This document shows, piece after piece, positions 11,253 to 22,200 of a stretch of 64,000 nt of DNA. A program made the translations under genes and the position numbers. Positions within the stretch are counted from its first letter, which is position 1, and each line of letters starts with the position of its first letter. Origin of the DNA: Neoscytalidium dimidiatum (Eukaryota > Ascomycota > Dothideomycetes > Botryosphaeriales > Botryosphaeriaceae); NCBI GenBank assembly GCA_037367355.1, contig CM074697.1:3286001-3350000 (forward strand), read 5' to 3'. A model generated the notes under the pieces. That model saw only the letters and a program-made list of their open reading frames with translations, was not told the DNA's origin and searched no databases.

Positions 11253-13151
11253 ATGGCTCCACCAGAGGATCCAGAAAAACGCCTGGACGGCCAGGCCTAC
11301 GAAGCATACGCGCCTTCATCCGACGGGATAGGAGCGGTCAGCGGGTATCCGTCCAGACGGCAGCACCTCAAGCATTACTTCACAAGCAGGGAAGGCTGGA
11401 TCGGTGACTACGTGCGCTCAATACCATTAGCTCTCGTCCGCAAACGGCTGACACGCGGCTCAGGATTACCTTTACCTAGTGACCCCGAACATCTGGCCCC
11501 TAAACAAGAAATACAAAGAATACTCCGCCCCCTTCTATGGCCTCAATGACGAAGTCCCCATCCTCCTCACCATCATCCTCGGCCTGCAGCACGCCCTCAC
11601 CATGATCGGCTCGATCGTGTCCCCCGTCCTCGCCATCGCCGGCGGTGCCTTCTACCTGGACACGGCCACGACCGAGTACCTCGTCTCCGCCTCCTTCATC
11701 ACGACGGGCATCGCGACCGCCTTCCAAGTGACACGGATCCACATCGCACGCACCCCCCTCTTCATCGGGACGGGCCTCCTCTCCGTCGTCGGCCCCACGT
11801 TCGACATCATCGCCATCGCCATCTCCTACACGACCACGCTCTACGCGAACGGCACCTGCGCGACGGGCGCGGACGGGACGCAGCAGCCGTGCCCGGACGC
11901 GTACGGCGCGCTGCTCGGCTCGCTGCTCTGCACCGTGTGGATCCAGATCGGCATGTCGCTGGTGCCGCCCCGGCTGCTGAACCGCGTCTTCCCCAAGCTG
12001 GTGACGGGCACGCTGCTGCTGCTCGTCGGCGTCTACCTGGTCGGCAACGGCATGCAGAACTGGGGCGGCAGCTCCAACTGCAACGGCGGCGCCGGCTACT
12101 ACGCCCTCTGCCCCGACGTCGACGCGCCGAGGCCGCTGCCGTGGGGCCACCCGAGGCTGATCGGCCTCGGCTTCAGCGTGTTCGCCACCATCGTCTTGGT
12201 CGAGTTTGTCGGGTCGCCGCTCATGAAGTCCGCGTCGGTCATTTTCGGGCTGGCCGTCGGGTGCGCCATCTCCGGAGCCACCGGGTACTGGACCAGGAGT
12301 CAGATCGACCAGGCGCCCGTGGCGACGTTTCTCTGGGTCAAGACGTTCAAGCTGTCCGTAGATGGCGCCCTGATTCTGCCGTTGCTCGTCATGTTCATCT
12401 GCCAAGGCGTGAGCACGATGCCGGACATTTTGGCGACAGCTGAGATATCTGGTGTGGAAATCGAGGGGTAAGTGCATACACAGTATTCTCCGAGTACTTT
12501 TCTCCTGCTCACACACAACCCTAATAGAACCAATTTCAATTCACGCATCCAGGGTGGCATCCTTTGTGATGGCCTGGGTAGTCTCTTCAGTGCTCTCGGA
12601 ACAGCCGGACCAATGGTTGGTCAAGCTGGCAATAACGGTGTGATCGTCTTGACAGGTTGCGCGGTAAGTGACACGATGCCTGACCACGTTTCACAGAGCC
12701 CCTACTAACACATGAGAAGAGTCGAAGAGCGGGCTGGTGCGCCTCGGCCTTTCTGGTCCTCATGGGAATCTTCGGCAAGTTCGGCGCAGTCTTCGCGTCT
12801 ATGCCACCATCGGTACTCGGAGGAATGCAGGTTTTCCTGTACAGCACGATTGCAGTGGCGGGAGTACGCGTTTTAGCGTTGATCCCATGGACCAGGCGGA
12901 ACCGGTTTATTCTGTCTACCTCCCTAGCTATAGGCTTTGTGGACATCGTGCAGCCCAGCTGGTTCAGCCAGATCTTGGACTACAATGGTTCCAACGTCCG
13001 CCTATCCGGCTTTCTGCAGGGGGTGAATCTAATAGTGGAGACACCGTTTATTATCGCGGCTGTCATTGGCGTATTCCTGAATCTTCTGCTTCCGGAGGAT
13101 AAGCCTAAGATACGGACCGGGGATCTCGTAGAGAGCCTGAGAGAAGATTAG
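11253..13151 (+). CDS. NCS2/NAT family nucleobase permease (UapA/UapC-like, divergent substrate site)
   Basis: Four exons (11253-11411, 11464-12467, 12528-12663, 12720-13151) give 577 codons including stop, close to UapA's length. It has the TM1 QHALTM motif, an N-terminal GDYDYLYLVTPN, about 14 hydrophobic spans, and the NAT signature region. Established knowledge for UapA: E356 and Q408 bind xanthine, with N409, G411 and R417 in the signature motif. Here the equivalent of E356 is S370 (STMPDILAT, with the D360 equivalent kept as D374), Q408 is G422 (QAGNNGVIVLTGCAS), and R417 is G431; the two Asn and the Gly are kept. The Asp in LCDGLGSLF is also kept. So the protein is a plasma-membrane H+-symporter by family, but the usual purine contacts are missing. 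It lies beside the amidohydrolase, suggesting uptake of a related ring compound. Confidence 0.92.
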
Positions 13152-13301
13152 AGGCCGGTTGCGAACTCTCTTAGCTTTCATGACCTACAATTTGGTTTTA
13201 TTCATCAATTGTCCCTGACCAAGAATGGTGGCGGGGTGTGGTGACCAATATGCGAGCATGTTGTGTGTTGTGAGTTGCGGAAGATTGTTCCCGTGTTCGG
13301 T

Positions 13302-13922
13302 TCAGCGCAGAGTCACAATGACCTCCAGCGTGCTGGTGCGCCTCACTCTAGTCTCCGGCAGCTCCTCTTCATCTTCAGATCTCTTGCGCTTGGAATCAGG
13401 CTTCTCAAAAATGTCGTCAATGGCATCGACAGTGCCAGTGCGAAGAGTAACACGGCAATCGTCCTGCTGCTGGAAGTAGAAAGCCAGCTCCGTCGCCTTC
13501 TCACATGCCTTTCCTGTAGCCTTGATAGTGACCTCTTCCGGCTTCTCTTCCTTGTTGACCGAGGCCTGGGCGGCAGCTATGATGGGATCGACGCGCTGGC
13601 TCGGCTTCTTCTGCGAGAGAGCGCTCTGAGTGGCACGCTTGTCGGCCTCCTTGAGCAGGCGGCGTACGCGCTTGACGGCAGACATGAAGGGTGTCTTGGC
13701 GCTGACATAGACGATCTTCGGGGCGTCGCGGTTTTTATAGGGAGACTCAATGGGAGGATGCATCAGCGGGCGTTTTTGAACTTTGGCGTCTGCCTCAAGT
13801 TAGGTTTTCCTACTGCGCTGGGAAGAGGTGCACTCACGAGGTGGGAGCCGGGGAAGTTTCTCGTGCTTCTCGTCCCTCTTAGGCTTGGAGGCCTCGTTGC
13901 TCTCGGGCTTTTCGTCTGCCAT
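13302..13922 (-). CDS. POP7: RNase P/MRP subunit POP7 (Rpp20)
   Basis: Two exons (13922-13838 and 13789-13302) give 191 codons including stop. The Rpp20 domain (Alba-like fold) is seen from KLPRLPPHAKVQKRPLMHPP, through KIVYVSAKTPFMSAVKRVRR, to VTIKATGKACEKATELAFYF and a final strand STLEVIVTL. It is a protein subunit of nuclear RNase P and RNase MRP, pairing with Pop6 on the RNA and acting in tRNA 5' maturation and rRNA processing in the nucleolus. A basic/acidic linker (KRKRSEDEEEL) sits before the last strand and looks like a nuclear localisation stretch. It is divergent from LIP2, with 199 bases between the two start codons. Confidence 0.85.
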
Positions 13923-14121
13923 AGTAGAGTAGGACGCGGGGTCAGTAGCGTGCAATAGTGAGCTTGGAGGTCTGCGGCCCACTTAGAACAGTGGTGTTCG
14001 GCGCAGGGCGACGCGGAGGACGCGACGGAAGGAAAACTTGAGCACGGACCGCGTCGAAATTGCGGATGACGCATGCTCCAGCCGGTACCCTTGCATCCAC
14101 ACCTAAACACCTTCCATCATT
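13923..14121. promoter_or_regulatory. Bidirectional promoter of POP7 and LIP2
   Basis: Only 199 bases separate two divergent start codons, so both genes must use this stretch. No TATA box is obvious, as expected for housekeeping genes. Confidence 0.55.
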
Positions 14122-14847
14122 ATGCGCCTAGGCCATCTTCACCTTTCTCGCCCTCAAAGGCTATGGCCTTACCAGCGTGTTGCCGCTATACAAGACCAAG
14201 CTGTCGGGAGATACCTCGCTGCAAAGGCTCGCCCTGAGATTGCTTCGCCAAATCCCACCGTCATCACAGCCGAGTTCAATCCCGTCTACACTTGTGGTCG
14301 CCGCGAGGTTGGATCCGTTGATGCCAAGCAACAGGAGTATTTGCGTGCTGATGGCAAGGCCGATTTTGTCGAGGCTCTGCGCGGTGGTCAAACCACTTTC
14401 CACGGGCCCGGTCAGCTTGTCGCCTACCCCATCATCGACCTGAAGAGACATAGAATCACTCCACGTGACTATGTCTGCCTGCTCGAAAAGACCGTCATCC
14501 AAACATGTGGTCAATACGGCATCAATGCAATGACGACTGAGCACACAGGTGTATGGACAACTCCGGAAAAGAAGATATGTGCCCTTGGCCTGCACATGAG
14601 ACGTAACATCACAAGCCATGGCATTGCTTTGAACATCAACACCGATCTCAATTGGTTTGACAGGATCGTCGCCTGCGGTCTCGAGGGCAAAAAGACAACG
14701 AGCTTCGAGAATGAAGGGGTCGTCGGCAAGACTGTTGAGGAAGTTGCTCGCCAGTTTGTCAAGAACTTCTCCGAGAGGCTCGGCGCGGCCGAAGTAGACG
14801 AGATGAACAACCAGGACGACTATCTCCAGTACATAAACTTGCAATAA
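14122..14847 (+). CDS. LIP2: Octanoyl-[acyl-carrier-protein]:protein octanoyltransferase (LipB/Lip2)
   Basis: Single exon, 241 residues, the usual length. It moves octanoyl from mitochondrial ACP to lipoyl domains (pyruvate and 2-oxoglutarate dehydrogenases, glycine cleavage H protein), the first step of lipoate assembly. Visible family motifs: the RGGQTTFHGPGQLVAYPI substrate loop, the catalytic Lys in KKICALGLHMRR, ITSHGIALNINTDL, and the catalytic Cys in IVACGL. The start is followed by a short basic amphipathic stretch (RLGHLHLSRPQRLWPYQR) that can serve in mitochondrial targeting. All key residues are present. It is divergent from POP7. Confidence 0.93.
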   Translation: MRLGHLHLSRPQRLWPYQRVAAIQDQAVGRYLAAKARPEIASPNPTVITAEFNPVYTCGRREVGSVDAKQQEYLRADGKADFVEALRGGQTTFHGPGQLVAYPIIDLKRHRITPRDYVCLLEKTVIQTCGQYGINAMTTEHTGVWTTPEKKICALGLHMRRNITSHGIALNINTDLNWFDRIVACGLEGKKTTSFENEGVVGKTVEEVARQFVKNFSERLGAAEVDEMNNQDDYLQYINLQ

Positions 14848-15416
14848 AATCTGTTCCTCTTGGGTTTCTCTTTCGTCCTCTATTACATTTAGCAAGGCGG
14901 CAAAATGCTCAGCCTTCATGACAAACAATCAACATCCGCCTCCCACGAGGCATTGCTAAACTTCGTCTTCACCAACAGGCGAGCGTGCATCCCACGTATG
15001 CTCGCTCCAAATACCTCGTTGACGGCTTGCAGCAGTGAAGAAGGCTAGGGTCTTGTCACGGCATTCGAATCGTTGATAAGCCCTAAATCGTTATTTCGCG
15101 TCAACGAGAAGATAAAAGAATACCACCGAACCACGATTGAAAGATTCTTACTTTGTTACGGGATCGGGCGAATTTCTGGATCTTAATGCATAACACCACC
15201 AACATAGCATCAATTAGACTCTGCATTTAAGGCTATGAAAATTAAACGTTCAACCCTAATCGCGTGGACGATAATATTCTTCAGTAGCTATTTCCGCATG
15301 ACGACAAGACCACTCCGTCACATTCATGCATCGCTATCTCTCCAAATACATCGAACAAAAAAATACCGTATCGAGTACCGCAGAACTTATAAAACTATCC
15401 ACGAATTGACTCCGCT
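14848..15416. other. Intergenic region between convergent LIP2 and an unknown gene
   Basis: No gene seen. AT-rich 3' flanks of two convergent genes. Confidence 0.5.
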
Positions 15417-16701
15417 CTATACCGTTGCCTGCTGTTGCAGATTCGCCGCCAGCGCAGGCGGCATATCCGCGGTCCCATCATCCGGCACCGCCGGGGCCGT
15501 GATACCACCCTGCCACGACCCGCCCTCCTTCGACCAGTCAACATGTCCACTCGAAGTCGTCCGCAGAATCGTCGCCGAGAAGTGGGTTAACTTAGGGCAG
15601 CTTTCTTCCAATTTCCGCATATCGTCTGCAGATGGGAAGGTATGGTTCAGAGCTTTGCGTCGAGGGTTCAAGACCTAGAATTAACACGTTAGTCGAGCCT
15701 TCACAAAGCCCTGCGACAGGAACGCTTACAGCCATTGAGAATTCCAGCGTTGGGTTCCCCACGATCTCCACGCGCTCAATCTCGGGGCAATTCTTCAGCG
15801 CCTCCAACAAGCGATCCTTGCACTTCTCCGTCGGCTCGATCTCCAGGGTCACACTAATCATAAGCAGGCCCGTATGTTTCTTCAACACGGTCTCCAAATC
15901 ATCCACAGTAAACGTGTACAGTGTCGTGTTCAGCGCGCGCAACCCCGTTGGCGCCGTCTTCTCGTCGGTCAGCGTGTACACGAGATGATTCGCCGAGCTC
16001 TTATGGAACGCCATGACTCCCTCGGGTTTCTGCTTCATATCACCCTCCTCCGTAACATTGGTCGGGTCCTCTGGATCATCCGTATTGTCCGGCGCCGCGA
16101 TGTTGAAGCTGCACATGACCAGACTCGGATTGACGAAGGATGCCAGCTCGTCGGCGGGTATGCGGCGCAGGAAGTCCTCGTCCTCATGGCGAAAGGTGTA
16201 GTTGAACTGCAGGAACATGAGCTGGCGCTCCTTCTCCCGCGCCGTCAGCTTCTCGCCGACCGACTGGAAGAAGCCCGGCCGCGCGAACACGTCGAGCAGC
16301 TGGATGGCGCGCAGTTCCTTCAGCTTGTCGAAGAAGGCGATGGCGTCGTCTTGCGCCTCCGCCGTGATGCCGCAAAGTAGCTGGCTGTACGCGTCGAAGC
16401 TGCGCACGTGTGGTAGCGCTTCGGCGAGCGCGGAGAGAAAGCCCGCGGGATATCCGAGCGAGAAGAGCTCCAGTGTCAGGCTCTGGATGCTTTGTGGAAG
16501 CTCTGGAATGGGTGTGAAGCTCTCGAGTTGCTTGGGGTATTCGTCAATTTTGATGTCGGACGTTAAGGTGAGCGCTTTGAGGCCTTGCGCTTCAGGCGGG
16601 AAATTCGGAATGGTGAAAGCCTGCAGCGGTATTTGCGCGCCCTGGGCTTGGGCGGGGTCCACAGGCTCCTGAGAGCCTGCTTGTGGGTCAAGATCAGCCA
16701 T
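15417..16701 (-). CDS. Conserved fungal hypothetical protein (409 aa)
   Basis: Two exons (16701-15730 and 15674-15417) give 410 codons including stop. The start at 16701 was chosen because the upstream in-frame extension is basic and unlike the acidic start MADLDPQAGSQEPVDPAQ. The body has repeated leucine-rich segments (GLKALTLTSDIKIDEYPKQL, SIQSLTLELFSLGYPAGFL, ELRAIQLLDVFARPGFFQSV, EIERVEIVGNPTLEFSMA), which suggests a leucine-rich-repeat-like or F-box-partner-type solenoid without a recognisable F-box. The central part contains an acidic, Asp/Pro-rich loop. No signal peptide, membrane span or catalytic motif is seen. I do not recognise the family; soluble and intracellular is the most that can be said. 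Confidence 0.8.
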
Positions 16702-17430
16702 CTTGACGGCTGCGACAGCGAGAAACCGAGCGAGATATCGAACGAGCACTTGATTGCACAGGCAAGAATAGAGAATGGAAGAGAAGGTGGAGAATGACGG
16801 GCGATGACGGAGGAGCTACCATGGAATTTAAAGGAGTGTCGGAAAGCAAGCGTGGCATGCGTGTCGAGACCCTCCAGCCCGGAGTCAGGATATGCGGGGA
16901 AGGCATCATAACGACCGGGTTGAGGCGGATGCTGGAGCGGAGAGGCTCGTGTGATGGGTCTGTTGTTGGACCAAATGCTGGGCGTGGAGGGGCCATGCGG
17001 CGGGGACCCTGCCAGCTGAATGCGGGGAAAGCTCAAGCTGGGGTCTGCCATGACTCGACCGTCGAACGCCGCTTGCGTACCTGACCTAGGTGTTCGGAAC
17101 TGCCTGCAGAATCTCTAGGGAGCCTTCGGATGGGCAGGAATGATCCGGAAGCTTATCCGACTCTGCAGCGTGACCTTCCGCCCCATATCGAAACCCTTGC
17201 CATTGGCTGATCCCTCAACCAATCAAAGCCATGAGCTACAGCTAATATTGTGAGCTGTTACTTTTAGAGATGTGGGATATCATTTACAATCCAGTGCCTT
17301 CGTGGAGGCATCTGCACCAGTCTTTTGCTGACTGATGAACCCTTGATGGGTCTGCGCCGGAGTGATGCACGATGATGATCCAGAAACGCCGGAATCCTAC
17401 CAAAATGAGAAAATTGATCAGGCCACTCAA
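16702..17430. other. Intergenic region upstream of the 409-aa gene and downstream of SLU7
   Basis: No supported gene. It contains the promoter of the minus-strand 409-aa gene; short frames on both strands lack domain features. Confidence 0.5.
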
Positions 17431-18885
17431 TCAGTCCAGCAACTCGTCTTTGCCGAGCATATTTGCCATAGGATCAGCCGCGGATTGCTTTTTCCGCCTG
17501 TACTCCTCCATTTCCTCCTCTGTGACTCCGTCTGTCATTTCGGCCAACGTTCTCTTCTTCGCCTTGGCGTCCTCCTTGGCTTTCTGATCCCGATCGACTG
17601 CGTTCGGTACATGCTCTTCCAGGTTCTCTTCCTGCTTCCAGGCAATTTCCTTCGGCACTTCATCAACATCTGCGCCAGTTCTGCGGCGCTCTGCTTCCTC
17701 AAACGCTCTCTTACCGGCCTCACCTGTACAGTAACTATTCTTAACTGTAGAATGACAACACGCATAGCCCCATTGGAAATTAGACCACCAACTTCCCCAG
17801 ACAGATGTGTGGTTGTTGATAAGAACGTCCTCGGGATATTTGGACTTGGCCTTGGTCCTGGGCAGACCTTTGATGCGGCCCTTCTCGTCGTACTCTACGA
17901 ATTTCTCATTCTCCATGACGGCAGCACCCTTCATGGGAGCATCCTGCAAGTGCTCCGAGCCACCGTACTTTTCGAGGAGTTCCTTCTTTCTTGCGGCACG
18001 CTTCGCCTCTGCCTCTTCCTGTTCCTTTTTCCTGAAGTATTCACCCGATGTAGGATTTGCCTGGAGATGAAGTTGGTTCCTATCTCCACGTTGTTGTGAC
18101 TCCCACGCCAATCGTTGTGCCCTCTCAAACTCAGCCGCATCACCCGAAGCTTTCATGAAGCCTTCCTCTGCGACTAATGCTGCAGACTTATCTGCAGTCG
18201 CGCCACTGTCAACCATAGATCTCGTCTTGGGATCGTATTTTGCGGAGTCGAGATCTAGGTTGAGAAGATATTTTGCTGTATCTTCGCGAATGCGGAGATT
18301 GCGGGTGGACGTAGGTTGTTTTCTGCCCATGTCCGCCTCAGCCTCGTATTTGGCTCCCTCTTCATCGCCTTCCTCCTCCTCCTCATCGCCCTCCTTCGCA
18401 TCATCGCCCTTCAATTTCTTCCTCATTTCTTCTAATTGGTTGTATTCCTCTATGACAGCGTTGTATTCTGTGGGATCGTAGCCATTCCAGCGGTCTCGTT
18501 TGGCATCCCAACCCAGCTTGACGTCTTGAACGACTTCATCTGCTTCGATATCCTTGCCCGTCCATCGTGCGCCAGCCTTGCGTGGCCGACTCAAGCAGTC
18601 CTTAGCCTTGTGGGTCATGGCGCCACAGTTCTCGCAGGCGCCTTTGCGGTATTTGGTGGCAGCGGGACCGGCCTTCTTGCCTCGGTCATACCATTTCGAC
18701 TGGCTGGACTCGAGAGCGGACTTCTGCAAGCGCTGGTGCTCGAGGTAATCGTTTGCGGAGGTGGCGGAGGCATCGTCGTTATCGTCGGTGATGTAGAAGG
18801 GCTTCTTGGCAATGAAACTGGGGATGTACTCGTTGCGCTCCTTGTTGGCGGCTTCGGCCGGCTTGCGGGGCTGTCCTGGAGGCAT
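17431..18885 (-). CDS. SLU7: Pre-mRNA splicing factor SLU7
   Basis: One uninterrupted exon of 484 codons plus stop. SLU7 acts in the second catalytic step of splicing, holding the 3' splice site with Prp18. Seen: N-terminal [15 protein letters not shown], a CCHC zinc knuckle at residues 84-97 (C84, C87, H92, C97), the [16 protein letters not shown] segment, and the nearly invariant [20 protein letters not shown] followed by [13 protein letters not shown]. An acidic Asp/Glu run lies between residues of about 165 and 180. It ends with the family's [12 protein letters not shown]. The ATG at 18885 (start MPPGQPRK) is preferred to a long upstream extension of low-complexity residues. It is divergent from REV3. 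Confidence 0.95.
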   Translation of the reverse strand: MPPGQPRKPAEAANKERNEYIPSFIAKKPFYITDDNDDASATSANDYLEHQRLQKSALESSQSKWYDRGKKAGPAATKYRKGACENCGAMTHKAKDCLSRPRKAGARWTGKDIEADEVVQDVKLGWDAKRDRWNGYDPTEYNAVIEEYNQLEEMRKKLKGDDAKEGDEEEEEGDEEGAKYEAEADMGRKQPTSTRNLRIREDTAKYLLNLDLDSAKYDPKTRSMVDSGATADKSAALVAEEGFMKASGDAAEFERAQRLAWESQQRGDRNQLHLQANPTSGEYFRKKEQEEAEAKRAARKKELLEKYGGSEHLQDAPMKGAAVMENEKFVEYDEKGRIKGLPRTKAKSKYPEDVLINNHTSVWGSWWSNFQWGYACCHSTVKNSYCTGEAGKRAFEEAERRRTGADVDEVPKEIAWKQEENLEEHVPNAVDRDQKAKEDAKAKKRTLAEMTDGVTEEEMEEYRRKKQSAADPMANMLGKDELLD

Positions 18886-19241
18886 ATTTGGCAAGTGGGA
18901 GGCGGGAGGACGTCGGGCGCGAGGGGCTGGAGCTGCGACAAGCGGAGGTTGAAAGTTGCGGGAGAAGGCGATGCGACTGACGGCGGTGCGAGTGGCTGGT
19001 GCTGGTTCTTGCCTGGATGCCTGACTCGCGTAGGCCTCGCGGCGCGTCAAGCGCACGTCAACTCGCTCTCCAGCCTCCGCTCGCTCCCCCGCCAATACAA
19101 GCACAACGCGCTTCCTCGCGCTCTCGGTTCGATCGCTCCTTCTCCTGGCTGCTTTGCTGCGACAAGTCCGCGCATCATGCTCCAGACCCGACAAACCTCT
19201 CTTCTTTTCTTTACTCTTCACCTCAACTGGCCCCGGCCTTG
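18886..19241. promoter_or_regulatory. Shared promoter of SLU7 and REV3
   Basis: 356 bases between two divergent start codons. No TATA box is evident; open frames crossing it are accidental. Confidence 0.5.
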
Positions 19242-22200
19242 ATGGATGTCTTTCGCTTTCGCCTGAATTGTGTCGACCACTATCAGGCTACTCCTACAGA
19301 ATTCGACCCGAAGCTGTACCGGGAACTGGGCCTCCCTTCACAGCGACAGGATGGCTATCAGGTCCCTGTTATTCGCGCCTTTGGTGCCACTGAAACCGGC
19401 CAGAAAGTCTGCGCTCACATTCACGGCGCATTCCCGTACTTGTACCTAGAGTACGATGGGAGCCTGGAGCAGGATGAAGGTAAGCGATGCTAAAGTGGCG
19501 CAATGGGATTCAGCTGATTCTCGTAGTCGACGCGTATATCCAGAGCCTACGAATCTCCATCGATCACGCCCTTGCCGTTAGCTACCGCCGAAATGCCTAC
19601 GACGGCAAGTCGAAATTTGTCGCACATATCAGCCTTGTCAAAGGCGTGCCGTTCTTTGGATATCATGTTGGATACAAATTCTATCTGAAAGTCTACCTGC
19701 TAAACCCTCTCAACATGACTCGCTTGGCGGACTTGTTGCAGCAAGGTGCCATTCTTGCCAAGGTCATGCAGCCTTATGAGAGCCACCTGCAATACCTGTT
19801 GCAGTGGATGTGCGACTACAATCTTTACGGATGCGCATACATAGACTGTGCTAAAGTGAAGTTTCGTAGCCCGGTGCCGGACTATCTGGAAATGAGCAAT
19901 CTGGCCCACAAATGGCACGACAGATCTATCTCTCCAACTTGGATCTCTGATGAAGATGATGTTCCTCGCCAGAGTCACTGCGCCATTGAGGTCGACGTGT
20001 GCGTACAGGATATTCTCAACCGCAAGGAGATCCGTTCCCGGCCTATTCATCATGATTTCCTGGAGCGATTCAACCACCTCGGTCCCGATGAGAAATTCGT
20101 GCATTCTATGGCTGGTCTTTGGAGAGATGAGACCATCAGGCGGAAACGTAGGATGGGTCTCACTGATCCTTCTAGTAGTCCATTTCCTCCTGAAGTTCTG
20201 GTCTCAATGTCGGCAGATCCACGAGATACAAGCAAAGGAGGGTGGATTCATGAGGAAGAGTTCAGAGAAATCATAGAGAAGCTTGTGGTTGATGAAAGGA
20301 AATTTGATAGCGGTAAGGATGTCCGCTTTGATCAATTTATCAAACCTCATCCCAAGGAATCCGAGATCAAGACGGTGCTGGAGAGCGTGGAAGACCTTTT
20401 CCCAGAACAGCTCAAAGTCTTTCACGACAGTCAGAGACATATTTCTCAGGACAGCAGCAGTGCTGGCAATGCGTCCGTACCACTCGTCAATGAAGAGAGT
20501 ATCACGAGGATGGAAGACGGGGACAGTGCTTATGACTCTGATGAGGACCGCGTGCGAGAGATGACATTGTCTCAGGCGGCACCTCTGCTGGAAGATCTGG
20601 AGATCAAGTCTGATGGGAGGGGTGATGAACAGGACACGGATAAGGATGAGTTTCGCCCCAATGGAGAGCAGTATGGGGAACAGTTTCAAGATTCACAAGA
20701 TCCACTTGGGTCCCTGATCGAAGGAGAAAGACGGGATTTCAACATCTCGGATGATGAATTTGGTAGCTTCCACCAAGATTTCCTTGACAGTTCTTTCCAG
20801 GAACCTGGCCAGAAACATAGAATTGTTTCCATAGACGGAAATCCGCCCAAGCGGCAGAAGTTACTCAATGCTTCTGGGGATGTCTTCAGCCACGCCAATA
20901 GTCAGACAAGCCAGAGTAGCTCACCCATTAAGTCATCGCCTCTAAAATCGATGCTCTTATCAAAGCAAGTTACCTTCGGCGACGATGGCAATCTTGCGGA
21001 ACCAACGAGTAATCCTCAGATGAACCCCAGTCAAAACATGGGCGCGAGTCAATCATCACAGGGGAACATCAAGGCTCAGGGATCGCACGGACCAAACACA
21101 CTCTCCTTCCCTGTCGTGAAGGATCCCCACGATCCGGAGGCTGCTCATCGTCTGAGTCAACGCAGCGGATGGTCGAATTCACAGAAATCGCCTCGTACTC
21201 CTTCAAAGGCCTCCTCGCCGGACAAGATAAAGGTCTCGCCTTACACACCATGGAGCAACGGCAAATCATCAATAAGCGCCGCTTCAAGCGACCCGACGAC
21301 ATCATCCCAAGTTCTACAATTGGCGGCTCAGCTGCGATCAGCCTTCCCTATCCGAGAGGATGCCACGATTCTGCTCTTTGGGCAGATACCTCCATCCGCC
21401 GAATCTGTGTCTACAACGATGCTCGAGTACGGGCTACCACCAGTCTTATACCAGGATGCATACTACAGCGATGAGCGCGATGTGCCAGAAAGGCCTCGAG
21501 AATACGCGGGTCGAGAGTTCAGGCTTGGGAGCAATACAGTACCCTTTCTGCCACCTTTCGATCCAACCGGAACTTCACCAGCAAACTTTGGGGAGACACC
21601 TGGTATCGTCAGGGACAAGGCCAAGGAGGCCGCTGAGCATCGGCGGCGCGCTATGAAATGTTTCCTACTCAACTGGGAGTATGCTGTGCCCCCACCGACG
21701 TATGCTGAGGTCGAACAGTGGCTTACGTGCGAGGAGAAAGAAATGAACAAGGAAGACGCCGACGTAGGAGGAGTGGACGTGGACATGGTGGCTGAACAAC
21801 AGAAAAAGATGAGAGCAAAAGCACAAATTTCTCAAATCGAGGGCCCAACTCAGAAAAACAAACATGGCTTCAAATTCTCGCAGAAGCGGAAGTCGACAAG
21901 TGTGAAGCACGAGACGCAGTACATGAGCATCATGAGTCTTGAAGTCCATGTAAACACTCGTGGCACCTTCCTTCCGGACCCTACGGAAGACGAGATTGCG
22001 TGTATATTCTGGTGCGTCCAGACCGATGAAGATGAAAGAGAAGGTATCCACCTTGGTGTGCTGGCATTGTCTCACGAGACAGGGATTGCCAAGAAAATGG
22101 CTCGCTTCCTCGATGTGGAGGTACAGCATGAAGAGGATGAACTCGATCTCATGAACAAAATGGTGGACATCGTGAGGGAGTATGATCCGGATATCCTGAC

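Noticed and set aside
11500..12516. Minus-strand open frame of 338 codons opposite the permease
   Set aside because: Charged low-complexity shadow of the GC-rich permease exon.
19487..19526. ATG at 19493-region as an alternative REV3 start
   Set aside because: The upstream exon 19242-19479 encodes the conserved N-terminus and joins in frame.
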